Part shown: positions 35,344 through 44,623 of the stretch, piece by piece
Layout: each line of letters begins with the position of its first letter
Numbering within the stretch: position 1 is the first letter of the stretch
Source of the DNA: Hyphomonas jannaschiana VP2
GTDB lineage: Bacteria > Pseudomonadota > Alphaproteobacteria > Caulobacterales > Hyphomonadaceae
Assembly: GCF_000685215.1 (NCBI RefSeq)
Contig: NZ_ARYJ01000014.1
Location: 1-64,000, forward strand
Reading direction: 5' to 3'
Length of the DNA: 64,000 nucleotides
Made by a program: the position numbers and the translations under genes
Notes under the pieces: model-generated
Told to the model about the DNA's origin: nothing
The model's database searches: none
The model's input: the letters and a program-made list of their open reading frames with translations, nothing else

Positions 35344-36585
35344 TCAGGCGGGTTTCAGGGAAGCTTCCCTGGTGAGGAAATCCGCGACTTCCTGGTTCGA
35401 CAGAATTTCTCGTGTGCGGGCCGGTGCACCATCCGAGAGCTTTTCTCGTTCTGTCTTGTTGTTCAGCAGGCGGATAATGGTGTTTGCAAATGCATCGGGC
35501 GCATCGGCAATTTCGACCATGCCGTCGAGCCGGCCGCCAAAGCCCTCCATCGCCAACGGGTAGGCGACGACCGGCATGCCGAGCATGAGGTATTCGGCGA
35601 CTTTGATGCTGACCCCGGTGGCGAGCCGTGTCGGGGCAATGCCGATGGCATGCGAGCCACCGATGTCTTCCAGTTTCTCGATCCGGCCAAGAAGCGTCAT
35701 GTTCGGAGACTTTTTCAGAGATGGTTCGATCGCGTCACCCACACTGCCGGCCACTTTCAGCACGGCATCCGGCTGGCGTTTCAGAATGATTGGCCAGATG
35801 TCCTTCAGGAAGTGATTGAGCGCATCCACATTCCCCGCATGCGTGGTTCCGAGAAAGACCACTTCGGCTTTGCCTTCGGTGGGCAGGTCTCCGAATTCAG
35901 GCGGAACAGGACGTAGCCAGACCATATGGTGCGGCGAAAACTGAGGCGGGAAAAATTCCATTTCATTGGCCGAGGCATGGACGAAAAAGTCAGCCGATTT
36001 TACCCAATCGCACTCTTCGGCTTCGCTGGTTTCGTAGAAATCGAAAGCGAGCCCTTTTTCGCGGTAGCGGCGGGCACGCATCCAGAGCACATCATGCACG
36101 AACACGCCTTTGCGGGTAGGGTGCTGAAGCTGGTCCAGAACGGGGCCAACGGAGCTGTATTCGGCAATGGTCAGATCACTGGGCTGACGGTCGGCTGCCC
36201 GAGCCATGGCACGCACTTCGGCGGTCGGCATGGGACGGCCGAAATAGTTGCGCCATTGCACTTTCAGGCCAGCGCGCCGCATGATTTCATGCACAAGGCG
36301 GATGCCGAAGCGGACCCAGATGCGCGGTGACACGGACCAGTAGCGCCCGCCGGCCTCAATCGTGCCGTCCCAGACAATTTCATCGATCAGGGCGCGCAAT
36401 CTCGGATGCACCGACGCAAATGGACGGTTTCCGAACGCGTGCCACGGTGCGAAGACGACCCGGACTCGGAAACCCGCCGCTTTCGCGGTGCGCAGAAAGG
36501 TTTCGAGGAACGCACCGTTACCGGTGGTGATCGCGTCGAGCTGGCGCTGGACCAGTAGGGTCAGTGTCTTGGTGGCGTCGGTCAT
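35344..36585 (-). CDS. Group 1-like glycosyltransferase
   Basis: 413 residues from the ATG at 36585. A two-domain GT-B protein: an N-terminal Rossmann half (RQLDAITTGNGAFLETFL, VFAPWHAFGNRP) and a C-terminal half with VVFLGTTHAGNVDALNHFL, TLLGRIEKLEDI, and APTRLATGVSIKVAEYLMLGMPVVAYP, which is the nucleotide-sugar site. The donor sugar is unknown. It is the first gene of the surface polysaccharide region and is convergent with the acyl-CoA dehydrogenase pair. It may belong to that region or be independent. Confidence 0.87.
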   Translation of the reverse strand: MTDATKTLTLLVQRQLDAITTGNGAFLETFLRTAKAAGFRVRVVFAPWHAFGNRPFASVHPRLRALIDEIVWDGTIEAGGRYWSVSPRIWVRFGIRLVHEIMRRAGLKVQWRNYFGRPMPTAEVRAMARAADRQPSDLTIAEYSSVGPVLDQLQHPTRKGVFVHDVLWMRARRYREKGLAFDFYETSEAEECDWVKSADFFVHASANEMEFFPPQFSPHHMVWLRPVPPEFGDLPTEGKAEVVFLGTTHAGNVDALNHFLKDIWPIILKRQPDAVLKVAGSVGDAIEPSLKKSPNMTLLGRIEKLEDIGGSHAIGIAPTRLATGVSIKVAEYLMLGMPVVAYPLAMEGFGGRLDGMVEIADAPDAFANTIIRLLNNKTEREKLSDGAPARTREILSNQEVADFLTREASLKPA

Positions 36586-36655
36586 GGGGATCGGTGTTAG
36601 GGTTGTTCTTCCCTGACGCCAATGCAAGTTCACCGCCAGTGCGATGTTTCAGGTA

Positions 36656-36937
36656 TTAATGGTTTACAGGCCCGAGCAGTTTCAGGCCGACTTTGTCTTC
36701 CTTTTGCCAGACGACAACGCATGAGAGGTGGATGTCGTCAGTGCCGTCCACAGGTGAAACAGCCAGAATGGCGGGGCCAAGCGGAACGTCCTCAACCGGT
36801 CCTGTCAGGCTAACACCTGCAGCAGACCAATCGACCATCGAGGCGCGTATCCAGGTTCCGTGGCCGTTCGGTCTCAAACGGGATTTGCGAGTGGTGCGAT
36901 GCCGCCGATAGCTCCGGCGGGGGACAATTGCGGTCAT
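36656..36937 (-). CDS. PilZ domain-containing protein
   Basis: 93 residues, a single PilZ domain. The c-di-GMP-binding RxxxR-like part is RRHRTTRKSRLR near 11-22, and the DWSAAGVSLTG part (D/N-x-S-x-x-G) is near 37-47. PilZ proteins read c-di-GMP and often regulate polysaccharide production or motility. Its place next to glycosyltransferase and EPS genes fits that. No other domain is present, so it would act as a stand-alone adaptor. Confidence 0.82.
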   Translation of the reverse strand: MTAIVPRRSYRRHRTTRKSRLRPNGHGTWIRASMVDWSAAGVSLTGPVEDVPLGPAILAVSPVDGTDDIHLSCVVVWQKEDKVGLKLLGPVNH

Positions 36938-37000
36938 GGTGAATCCAGGGTCCTTTCGCGAGATGTATGCATGAGGACGCCAAATGGTTCGGAACTAAAA

Positions 37001-38125
37001 TCAGACGTGGTCTGAGAGCAGGCCGACAACTTCGTCTGCAATGGCGAGGGAACTGGTCAGGCCAGGGGATTCTATGCCGAACAAGTGCACCAGTCCGGGG
37101 TGGCTGTGGATGCCTGGCCCATCGATCCGGAAGTCTGCCGCCGGCTCTCCCGGAGCGGAGAGTTTTGGCCGGCATCCGGAATAGTCTGTTGCGATCGCGT
37201 TATCTGGCAAACCCGGCCAATACTTGCGGACGGCTTCATAGAACTGATCCGCCCGGCTGAGATCGACCTTGTAATCTATCCTGTCCGGATCGTCGTGGCC
37301 CAGCCACTCCACGTCCGGTCCGAACCGCATGCGACCGGCAAGGTCGAGGGTGATATGCACACCGAGCCCGCCTTCGACTGGTGCCGGATAGATCAGGTGC
37401 TGGAATGCCGGTTTGGTGAGGCAGCTGAAATAATTCCCTTTTGCCAGCGTAAAAAATGGAATGAGGTCAGCGGCGTAGCCGGTCATGTTGCGGGCGATCC
37501 GGACGGCGTGAAGGCCTGCACTGTTTACGAGGATAGGCGTCGTGATGCTGGCGGGCTCCGCGCCGCCGACATCCAGCCTGAACCGTCCATCCGGCAGTAT
37601 CTCAACCCGATTAACAGGCGCGCCGATGACGACGGAGCCGCCATGATCTTCCAGGTCTCCCTGTAGGGAAAGCATGTAGGCGTGGCTGTCGAGGATACCG
37701 GTTTCTTCAGACAGCACGGCGGCCGTGCAGGTGAGTTCCGGTTCGAGCGCAATCGCTTCTGCCCTGGTCAGGAAGTGCAGGCCCTCGACATCGTTGCGCC
37801 GGCCTTGTTCGAACAGGGTTTCCATGCGCGGGATCTGGGCGTCCGATGTTCCAACGATCAGCTTTCCGGTTTTCCGGTGAGGCACGCCGCGCTCCGACAG
37901 CCATTGGTAAAGTTGCCTGCGGCCGCTGACGCACATCCGGTGACGCAGAGAGCCGGTCGGGTAGTAGAGTCCGGCATGGATAACTTCGCTGTTGCGGGCC
38001 GAGGTGCCTGTGCCGATGCCTGCGGCGCTTTCAAGAACGAGTGTTTCACGTCCGGAACGGGCAAGGGCCGCCGCACAGGCCAGCCCGACCGCGCCGGCCC
38101 CGATGACGATGGCTTCGGTTTCCAT
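37001..38125 (-). CDS. FAD-dependent oxidoreductase (DAO family, L-2-hydroxyglutarate oxidase-like)
   Basis: 374 residues from the ATG at 38125; the preceding TTG is a less likely start. N-terminal FAD-binding motif IVIGAGAVGLACAAALARSG, then SEVIHAGLYYPTGSL, and a C-terminal GPGIHSHPGLVHLFGIESPG with FAD contacts. The overall pattern resembles LhgO/YgaF, which oxidises L-2-hydroxyglutarate. That substrate is an inference from resemblance; other hydroxy- or amino-acid oxidases of this family are possible. No clear operon partner. Confidence 0.82.
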   Translation of the reverse strand: METEAIVIGAGAVGLACAAALARSGRETLVLESAAGIGTGTSARNSEVIHAGLYYPTGSLRHRMCVSGRRQLYQWLSERGVPHRKTGKLIVGTSDAQIPRMETLFEQGRRNDVEGLHFLTRAEAIALEPELTCTAAVLSEETGILDSHAYMLSLQGDLEDHGGSVVIGAPVNRVEILPDGRFRLDVGGAEPASITTPILVNSAGLHAVRIARNMTGYAADLIPFFTLAKGNYFSCLTKPAFQHLIYPAPVEGGLGVHITLDLAGRMRFGPDVEWLGHDDPDRIDYKVDLSRADQFYEAVRKYWPGLPDNAIATDYSGCRPKLSAPGEPAADFRIDGPGIHSHPGLVHLFGIESPGLTSSLAIADEVVGLLSDHV

Positions 38126-38220
38126 CAAGTGTCGTTAACCCTGTGTGTGGCTTTTGCCGGCATTGGTCTTTAGTGTTGTGGGGCATGCATATTAAGGACC
38201 AGTCCTGCCTGCACGTATTT

Positions 38221-38235
38221 CCGGGGCCGCCCCGG
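38221..38235. other. GC-rich hairpin upstream of a GT2 gene
   Basis: CCGGGG, CCG, CCCCGG: a 6-base stem with a 3-base loop, with no T tract. It lies in the gap between the divergent oxidoreductase and glycosyltransferase genes, 95 bases before the start used here (38330). Role uncertain. Confidence 0.35.
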
Positions 38236-38329
38236 ACCGGAACGTGTGGTGAGCGATTGGCCTAAAATGCATGATATTTGCCCGGAAATTGCATATCCTG
38301 ACACCAGAGAGAAGTATATTTCAGAACCG

Positions 38330-39337
38330 ATGCCGGTAGAGCCCGCCCTCATGACGTATGACGAGACCAAGGTCGCGATCATAATTCCGCTCTATAATGA
38401 CGAAGCGAACATTGCGCGCGCGCTCGAAAGTGCCGTCGCGCAGAAGGCGCCCGAGGGCATCCGTTTTGACGTGATTGTGGTCGATGACGGTTCTCGGGAT
38501 TCCGGTCCGGAGATCGCAGAGGATTATGCCCGTAGGTTCGACAACGTGACCTTCCTGCGGATGGACCAGAATGGCGGTCCGGCGGCTGCCCGGAACCGCG
38601 CGCTGAAGGAGACCGATGCCGGCTGGTTCACGCCGTTCGATAGCGACGACATCATGCTGCCGGAACGCGTCGCCAATCTGCTCGATAAGGCACGGCAGGG
38701 TGACCTTGATATTGTCGCGGACAATCTGCTGATCAGCTCCACAAAGGCGCCGGAGACGGTCATCCGTCATCTGTGGCCGGGAAAACCCGAGGGCGATGTG
38801 TCTCTGACAACGGAACTGTTTGTCAGCCGCTCCTATGCGGCAGAGACCGAGCGGTCTGAACTGGGCTTTCTGAAGCCGCTGATCCGCCGCCGGGCGGTCA
38901 AATCCGGGGCTGAGCCCTATCAGCCCGATCTCCGGTTCGGTGAGGATTTTGAATTGTATGCCCGCCTGCTGGCGGATGGTGCCAAAGCGGTTCTGACAGA
39001 CCCGGAAGGCTATCTGTTTGTTGTCCGTGACGGCTCGGCCTCTCACCGGCAAGGCGCCGACGATCACCGCAAGCTGGCCATGATGGGCCGGGCATTCCTG
39101 AAGCGGGACGGACTTGCGCCGGCTGAGCGCGAGGCATTTGCGGGGTTTACGCGCTATTGCGAGCAGGAATGGGCGGCCTGGACGGCCATTGAGGCCATTC
39201 GTGCCAAGCGGCCGGCAGGCCTGGTCCGCGCACTCACCATATCCGGTCCGGCAAGCTGGCATGTCGCGGGCAATCTCATGAAAGCATTTGGCGGCAAACT
39301 TTCCGGCAAGGGGCGCCAGGCGGGAAAATCGGCCTGA
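38330..39337 (+). CDS. Family 2 glycosyltransferase
   Basis: 335 residues from the chosen ATG. The GT2 start is VAIIIPLYNDEANIARALESAV, followed by VIVVDDGSRDSGPEIAEDY and GWFTPFDSDDIMLPE (DxD-like). The C-terminal half has LFVSRSYAAETERSELGFLKPLI and GEDFELYARLLADGA, the aspartate-glutamate region of the acceptor side. Frames back to 38246 (GTG) and 38267 (ATG) are open, and the N-terminal start is unsure because no strong Shine-Dalgarno is seen. Likely a polysaccharide assembly enzyme. Confidence 0.83.
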   Translation: MPVEPALMTYDETKVAIIIPLYNDEANIARALESAVAQKAPEGIRFDVIVVDDGSRDSGPEIAEDYARRFDNVTFLRMDQNGGPAAARNRALKETDAGWFTPFDSDDIMLPERVANLLDKARQGDLDIVADNLLISSTKAPETVIRHLWPGKPEGDVSLTTELFVSRSYAAETERSELGFLKPLIRRRAVKSGAEPYQPDLRFGEDFELYARLLADGAKAVLTDPEGYLFVVRDGSASHRQGADDHRKLAMMGRAFLKRDGLAPAEREAFAGFTRYCEQEWAAWTAIEAIRAKRPAGLVRALTISGPASWHVAGNLMKAFGGKLSGKGRQAGKSA

Positions 39338-39650
39338 TCTCGCCATGATCGTGTGACAATTTGGTCCAGTTCGCGGGTATGGGTTCAAGTCGCCGGAAGG
39401 CAACCCGCAACAAAGAACCGATCCTTTTTTCCAAGGTTAATTTAACGAGTTTGAAGCGCCGCCGCTTGAAAAGGTACGCGCAACAGGGGAGGTTGGCACG
39501 AAAATTCGCCGCAGTGGCTAGTTCTCGTGTATTTAAAGGTTAACAACCTCGGGGAAGCTTGCAGGTCGATGGTATGACACTTGCAAAACGATTGAGGTAA
39601 ATGGCGACCTGTACGGTTACTCGGCGCGCATGTGAGGGAACACAGAAAAA
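39338..39650. promoter_or_regulatory. 313-base promoter region of the exopolysaccharide operon
   Basis: No gene is supported here. The DNA is AT-rich and holds a perfect 11-base palindrome GTTAATTTAAC (39436-39446) and AGGTT-aac-AACCT (39537-39549). These look like regulator sites. The beta-barrel start at 39651 has GTGAGGGAACAC upstream. Confidence 0.45.
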
Positions 39651-40946
39651 ATGAACCACCTGAAAAGTCTTTGTCTTCTTACGGTTGCCGGCAGCAGCCT
39701 CGTTGCCGGAACAGCTGCTGCGCAAGGGCAGGGCGCCGATAATTATTACAGCAGAAACAAGTATGAAGCGGTCAAAGACCGCCAGCAGCCGGCATTCGAT
39801 CCGGAGCCTATTCGTCTCGGCACATTCCTGGTCGATGCGACCGGCCTGGTTGGCGTGACCTACAATTCGAACGTCTACGCTCAGAACAATAACGAGGAAT
39901 CCGACGTGATCGTCCGGATCGGCGGCGAAGTTGTCGGGCGGACGAACTGGGCCGTTCACGAAGTCGGCTTCGATGTGTCTGCCTATCAGAACGAATATCT
40001 GGATCTGTCTGATGAGTCGGCGCCGACGCTTCATGCCGGGATACGCGGCCGTCTGGATGTGACCCGTGACTTCTCGCTTGGTGCCCGCGTGTTTGCCGAC
40101 AAGGCCGTGGAACAGCGCTATGAGCCGGCCGGCCTTGGCGGTCTGGAAAAGCCGATCGAGTACACCGTGGCAGGCGGCGAAGTCAGCGCCGACTACACCA
40201 ATGACCGGTTCCGCTGGAACAATGCGGTCGGTGTGACGTCCTACGATTATAAAGACGGCCGGATCATCGGCACGGGTGCGGAAGCCGACCAGGATTTCCG
40301 TGACCGCGACAACACCTACGCCCGGACCCGTCTGTCCTACGCCATCTCACCGGATCTGGCGGTCTACACACAGGGCACTGTTCACGACGAAGCCTACAAC
40401 TCGACGCAGATCATCGGCGGTTTGCCGCGCAAGCGTGACTCTCAAGGCTACACGGTTGCAGCCGGTGTCGATTTCGAACTTCAGTCCCTGATCCGCGGTG
40501 ATGTGGCCGTCGGCTATCTCAATGAGGACAAGAAGGATGACTATTTCGCGGACGTCGACGGCCTGTCGCTGGATGCGCGCATCCAGTGGTTCCCGTCGCG
40601 CCTGACCACGGTCACCTTCCTCGGCAGCCGCCGGGTCGCGGACACGGGCGTCTTCACGTCGCCGAGCGCCCTGGCCACGACGTATCGGGCGGAAATTGAT
40701 CACGAGCTTCGCCGGAACCTTATCCTGTCCGCTCATGCCGGGTTCACCGACTATGACTATCAGGAAATCGACCGGACCGACGAAATGTCCAACATTGGTG
40801 TGGCGGCGAAGTACAAGATGAACAAACGCCTGCACATCGATGCCTTCGCGCGTCACCTGGCCTGGGACTCCAGCGGTTCGGATGTGGCGTTTGTCCCGTC
40901 TTACGGAATCAATCTGATCGGCGTGGAGCTTCGCTTCCATCCCTAA
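39651..40946 (+). CDS. Outer-membrane beta-barrel protein of the EPS locus
   Basis: 431 residues with a signal peptide (about 1-25, MNHLKSLCLLTVAGSSLVAG, cleavage near AAAQ). The rest is alternating amphipathic strands rich in Tyr/Thr/Asp (VGVTYNSNVYAQNN, LGARVFADKAVEQRYEPAG, NLILSAHAGFTDYDYQEID), ending in Phe-His-Pro (LRFHP). It resembles beta-barrel proteins coded in exopolysaccharide export loci (VpsM/BBP2-like). It would sit in the outer membrane beside the Wza-like exporter. It lies 54 bases upstream of the autokinase gene in the same operon. Confidence 0.85.
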   Translation: MNHLKSLCLLTVAGSSLVAGTAAAQGQGADNYYSRNKYEAVKDRQQPAFDPEPIRLGTFLVDATGLVGVTYNSNVYAQNNNEESDVIVRIGGEVVGRTNWAVHEVGFDVSAYQNEYLDLSDESAPTLHAGIRGRLDVTRDFSLGARVFADKAVEQRYEPAGLGGLEKPIEYTVAGGEVSADYTNDRFRWNNAVGVTSYDYKDGRIIGTGAEADQDFRDRDNTYARTRLSYAISPDLAVYTQGTVHDEAYNSTQIIGGLPRKRDSQGYTVAAGVDFELQSLIRGDVAVGYLNEDKKDDYFADVDGLSLDARIQWFPSRLTTVTFLGSRRVADTGVFTSPSALATTYRAEIDHELRRNLILSAHAGFTDYDYQEIDRTDEMSNIGVAAKYKMNKRLHIDAFARHLAWDSSGSDVAFVPSYGINLIGVELRFHP

Positions 40947-41000
40947 GCAAGGGCGAGCCTGTCCGCTTTTCCTGCTCACTCTAATTTTCGGTGTGGTGTT

Positions 41001-43397
41001 TTGACCAAGAGTTTCAGCTTCGAGCTACCTTCCCAGATGACCGGCCATGACGGGCCGTCGGGCGAGGAAACATCTTTTGACCTGAAATCTCTGATCGGCA
41101 TGGTCTATCGCCGGTTCTGGCTGATCGTGACCGGTTTTCTGGTCGTGTTTCTGGCAGTGGCCTACATCACCTTCACCGCGACGCCGGTGTACAAGGCATC
41201 GACGACGATCCAGCTGGGCACGAACCAGGAGAACGTTATCGACCTTGGCAGCGTGCTGGGCGGCATCGTTGCCAACACGGCGGCGATTGACACGGAAGTG
41301 ATGGTCATCAGCTCCAAATCCCTTCTGACGAAGGTGGCGGAGCGCCAGAAGCTGGTTGAAGATCCGGAATTCAACTGGACCCTTGTTGAGCAGAAACCTG
41401 GCCTGATCGACGGGTTGGTCAAGCCGATCAAGAAAAGCCTCGGTATGCGGACAGAGCGGGTCGACCCGTATGCCGGCCTCAGCGAAGAAGAGCGCGAAGC
41501 TGCGATCCTTGAAGCTGTGGTCGAGGCCCTGTCAAACCGCGTGACGGTTTCCCGGGTTGGCACAACCTATCTTCTGAAGGTGACGGTGATGTCGACCTCT
41601 CCGGAGACGTCAGCCCGCCTTGCGAACGCGGTTGCAGATCAGTACCGGGTCCAGCAGCTGGACACCAAGCTGGATGCGACCCGCCGCGCAACGGAATGGC
41701 TGGGTGAACGCGTCTCGGGGCTTCGCGATGAAGTGGCCGAGAAGGAAAAGCGTGTTGCCGTCTATCGTGCCGAGAACAATCTCGATACCGCCATGGGCAC
41801 CACGCTGTCCGAGCAGAAGATCGCCGATCTGACCAAGCAGAAGACACAGCTTGATTTCGAACTCAGCCAGGCGCGGTCCCGCTATGAAAACATGCGCCGC
41901 CAGATCGACTCCGGCGAAGGGGTCGACGGGATCAGCGAAGTACTTGATTCTGCTCTGGTTTCCCGCCTCAAGGAACAGCTCTCCATCCTGCGCGGCCGTG
42001 TTGCTGAGCTGGAAACGAAGCTTGGCCCTCAGCACCCTGAACTGATTGGTGCCCGGAACGAAGTTCGTGACGTCGAGCGGCAGATGGCCGCCGAGGTCAA
42101 TCGGATTGCCGACAACCTTGCGAGTGAAGTCGCAGCGAAACAAAGCCAGGTCAACGCAATCCAGGCCCGTATCAACCAGGCGAACGCCCAGCTGCGCGGC
42201 AACTCCATCGCCAGCGTGCGCCTGCGCGAGCTTGAGCGCGACGCTGAGACGAGCCGCGTGCTCTATGAAGAATTTATCGCCCGCTCAAAGGAAACGAGTG
42301 TCCAGGACGACCTCGTCCAGGCGGATGCTGTTATCCTGTCAGCGGCGTCGGTGCCGAGCCAGCCGGCTGCTCCGAAGAAGAAGCTGAACCTGCTGATCGG
42401 TGCGGTGCTGGGCGCGGCAATCGGCGCGGCCATGGCCATCCTGGCCGAAATGTTCGATGCCAAGATCAGCTCGACAGAAGATATTGAGCGCAAGCTCGGT
42501 GTGACCTCGATCGGCTCTGTGCCGCTGATCCGTGCCTCCAGCCTGTTTGGCCTCGGCCAGACCAATCCGGCCGATTACCTGGTCGAGAACCCTCTATCTG
42601 CGTACGCGGAAAGTGTCCGGTACTTGCGCGCGGCCATTGCCTTCTCTGACCTCGACAGCGAGACGAAGACGGTGGCGATCACCTCGTCCTTGCCGGACGA
42701 AGGCAAGACCAGCCTCACGCTCAGCCTCGGCCGCATGTCGGCCATGTCGGGCTCGCGCACCATCGTCATCGACGGGGACTTCCGCCGCCGCCAGCTGACG
42801 GAAGCGGCAGGCATGTCTCCGGAGATTGGCTTCATCGAACACCTGTTCGGCGCCGGTCAGCTGTCCGATGCGATCCAGAAAGACAGCAAGACCATGCTGG
42901 ACATTCTGCCATTGTCCCAGTCTGGCCACACGCCGCACGACGTGTTCGGAACGCGCGCTTTCGATGACCTGCTGTCGCGCCTGCGCTCCATGTATGACCT
43001 GATCCTGATCGACACGGGGCCGCTTCTGCTGATGGCCGAAGCTCGCGTCGTGGCCGGCAAGGTCGACAAGACGATCCTTATGGTGCGTTGGCGCCATTCC
43101 ACCCGCGCTGCCGTCAAGCAGTCGCTTAGCCTGCTGCGTTCGTTCAATGCGGATGTCCTCGGCGCGACCCTCAACATGGTCGACCTCAACCGCCGCCGGC
43201 ATCACCGTGATCCGGGCGCCAGCTACAAGGCCTACCGCAAGTACTACCAGATGGAGAGCAAGAAGTCCGTGTTCGGCTTCGATCTCAACGGCGCTGGCAA
43301 GCGGAAGAAAGGCGGGAAGGGCCCCGTGGCCATTCAGACCCCGCCGGAGAAGGCCAAGGGGACGATGGAAGAAGAAGTCCCTGTGGGATTTGAATAG
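41001..43397 (+). CDS. Polysaccharide co-polymerase with tyrosine autokinase (Wzc/BY-kinase type)
   Basis: 798 residues. An N-terminal transmembrane segment (about 36-54, FWLIVTGFLVVFLAVAYI) starts a Wzz domain. Long periplasmic coiled coils (about 200-450) and a second transmembrane segment near 460-480 follow. The cytosolic BY-kinase has Walker A around 562-570 with catalytic Lys569 in SLPDEGKTS, Walker A' VIDGDFRR and Walker B LILIDTGP. A Tyr cluster lies in SYKAYRKYYQM near the C-terminus, the autophosphorylation site. It sets EPS chain length with the Wza-like exporter. It starts with TTG; the first in-frame ATG is at 41037. Confidence 0.92.
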   Translation: MTKSFSFELPSQMTGHDGPSGEETSFDLKSLIGMVYRRFWLIVTGFLVVFLAVAYITFTATPVYKASTTIQLGTNQENVIDLGSVLGGIVANTAAIDTEVMVISSKSLLTKVAERQKLVEDPEFNWTLVEQKPGLIDGLVKPIKKSLGMRTERVDPYAGLSEEEREAAILEAVVEALSNRVTVSRVGTTYLLKVTVMSTSPETSARLANAVADQYRVQQLDTKLDATRRATEWLGERVSGLRDEVAEKEKRVAVYRAENNLDTAMGTTLSEQKIADLTKQKTQLDFELSQARSRYENMRRQIDSGEGVDGISEVLDSALVSRLKEQLSILRGRVAELETKLGPQHPELIGARNEVRDVERQMAAEVNRIADNLASEVAAKQSQVNAIQARINQANAQLRGNSIASVRLRELERDAETSRVLYEEFIARSKETSVQDDLVQADAVILSAASVPSQPAAPKKKLNLLIGAVLGAAIGAAMAILAEMFDAKISSTEDIERKLGVTSIGSVPLIRASSLFGLGQTNPADYLVENPLSAYAESVRYLRAAIAFSDLDSETKTVAITSSLPDEGKTSLTLSLGRMSAMSGSRTIVIDGDFRRRQLTEAAGMSPEIGFIEHLFGAGQLSDAIQKDSKTMLDILPLSQSGHTPHDVFGTRAFDDLLSRLRSMYDLILIDTGPLLLMAEARVVAGKVDKTILMVRWRHSTRAAVKQSLSLLRSFNADVLGATLNMVDLNRRRHHRDPGASYKAYRKYYQMESKKSVFGFDLNGAGKRKKGGKGPVAIQTPPEKAKGTMEEEVPVGFE

Positions 43398-43420
43398 CCG
43401 GCACGAAGCGAGACGGTTCC

Positions 43421-44623
43421 ATGTCAGGAGATGCGCGGATCGCGAAACCATCCATGGAGCGCGAGGCCGTGACGGGCTCGCGGCCACGGCGCGTCGCCTA
43501 TTTCGGGCATGACGCCGGGGACGCTGCGATCCGCCGCCGTGTCCGGGCTTTTGCAGATGATGGCGTCTCGGTGACCGGCTTCATGATGCGCCGGGGTGAA
43601 GCGTCTTCTACAGAGTGGACCAATATCGATCTCGGCCGCACGGCAGACGGGGCCTTCCTTCAGCGTATCCGGCAGGTCTTTGCGGGGGCTGGAAAGGCAG
43701 CGGCAAAACGGGATGAACTGGCGGAAGCAGACGTGATCGTCGCGCGCAATCTCGACATGCTGGCCTGCGCCTTTCTGGCCAAACGCAAGGCCAAACTCGA
43801 CACGCCGGTGATCTATGAGTCGCTGGACATCCACCGGCTCCTTTGCCGGCAGGATCCGATTGGCAAGACCCTGCGCTGGCTAGAAGGCCGTCTCCTGCGT
43901 AGGACGAGGGGGCTGATTGTCAGTTCGCCGGCATTCCTGAAAAATCATTTCGAGCGGTATTATCCCGGTCAGTTCCGGTCGTATCTTGTGGAGAACAGGC
44001 TTGCGGCCGGCGCCGAGTATGGGCCGCGGCCAGTTCCGGAAATGCCGGCGAAGGATCGTCCGTTGCGTCTTGGCTGGGTCGGCGTGCTCCGGTGCCAGCG
44101 TTCGCTCGATTTGCTTTGTGCGCTGGCCGACCGGTTTCCGGAGACTCTGGAAATCCACCTTCATGGCGTGCCGGCGCGGACGGAAATTCCCTTCTTCGAG
44201 CCGGAGATCGCGAAACATCCGAACATGATCTATCATGGTCGCTATAAGTCACCTGAAGATCTGTCAGAGCTCTATCATGGTCTCGATATGGTCTGGGCGG
44301 GTGACTTCATGGAAGCCGGGTTCAATTCCGTCTGGCTGTTGCCGAACCGGATTTACGAAGGCGGTTATTACTGCGTACCCGCCATCGCACCTGCCGGGAC
44401 GCAGACGGCCGAATGGGTCAGCCAGCGGCAGGGCGGTTTCGTTATCGAAGAGCCGCTTGGTGACACATTGCCTGAGCTCATCGTGAGCCTGATCGACGAC
44501 CGCGAGCCCATCCAGGCTTGCGCCCGCGCGCTTGCGGCCTGTCCAGAAGATGACTTCGTCCAGCCTGTCGGCATGCTTTCAGATCTGGTAGATTCCGCGC
44601 TTGCGGAAGGCGGTGCGGCATGA
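43421..44623 (+). CDS. Glycosyltransferase (GT-B fold) of the EPS operon
   Basis: 400 residues. RRVAYFGHDAGDAAIRRRVRAFAD at the N-terminus, VIVARNLDMLACAFLAKRKA, and a C-terminal half with RLGWVGVLRCQRSLDLLCALA, ENRLAAGAEY and IYEGGYYCVPAIAP, typical of GT-B enzymes using nucleotide sugars. The start is 24 bases after the autokinase stop; the stop overlaps the polymerase start by 4 bases. It builds part of the repeat unit; the sugar is unknown. Confidence 0.83.
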   Translation: MSGDARIAKPSMEREAVTGSRPRRVAYFGHDAGDAAIRRRVRAFADDGVSVTGFMMRRGEASSTEWTNIDLGRTADGAFLQRIRQVFAGAGKAAAKRDELAEADVIVARNLDMLACAFLAKRKAKLDTPVIYESLDIHRLLCRQDPIGKTLRWLEGRLLRRTRGLIVSSPAFLKNHFERYYPGQFRSYLVENRLAAGAEYGPRPVPEMPAKDRPLRLGWVGVLRCQRSLDLLCALADRFPETLEIHLHGVPARTEIPFFEPEIAKHPNMIYHGRYKSPEDLSELYHGLDMVWAGDFMEAGFNSVWLLPNRIYEGGYYCVPAIAPAGTQTAEWVSQRQGGFVIEEPLGDTLPELIVSLIDDREPIQACARALAACPEDDFVQPVGMLSDLVDSALAEGGAA

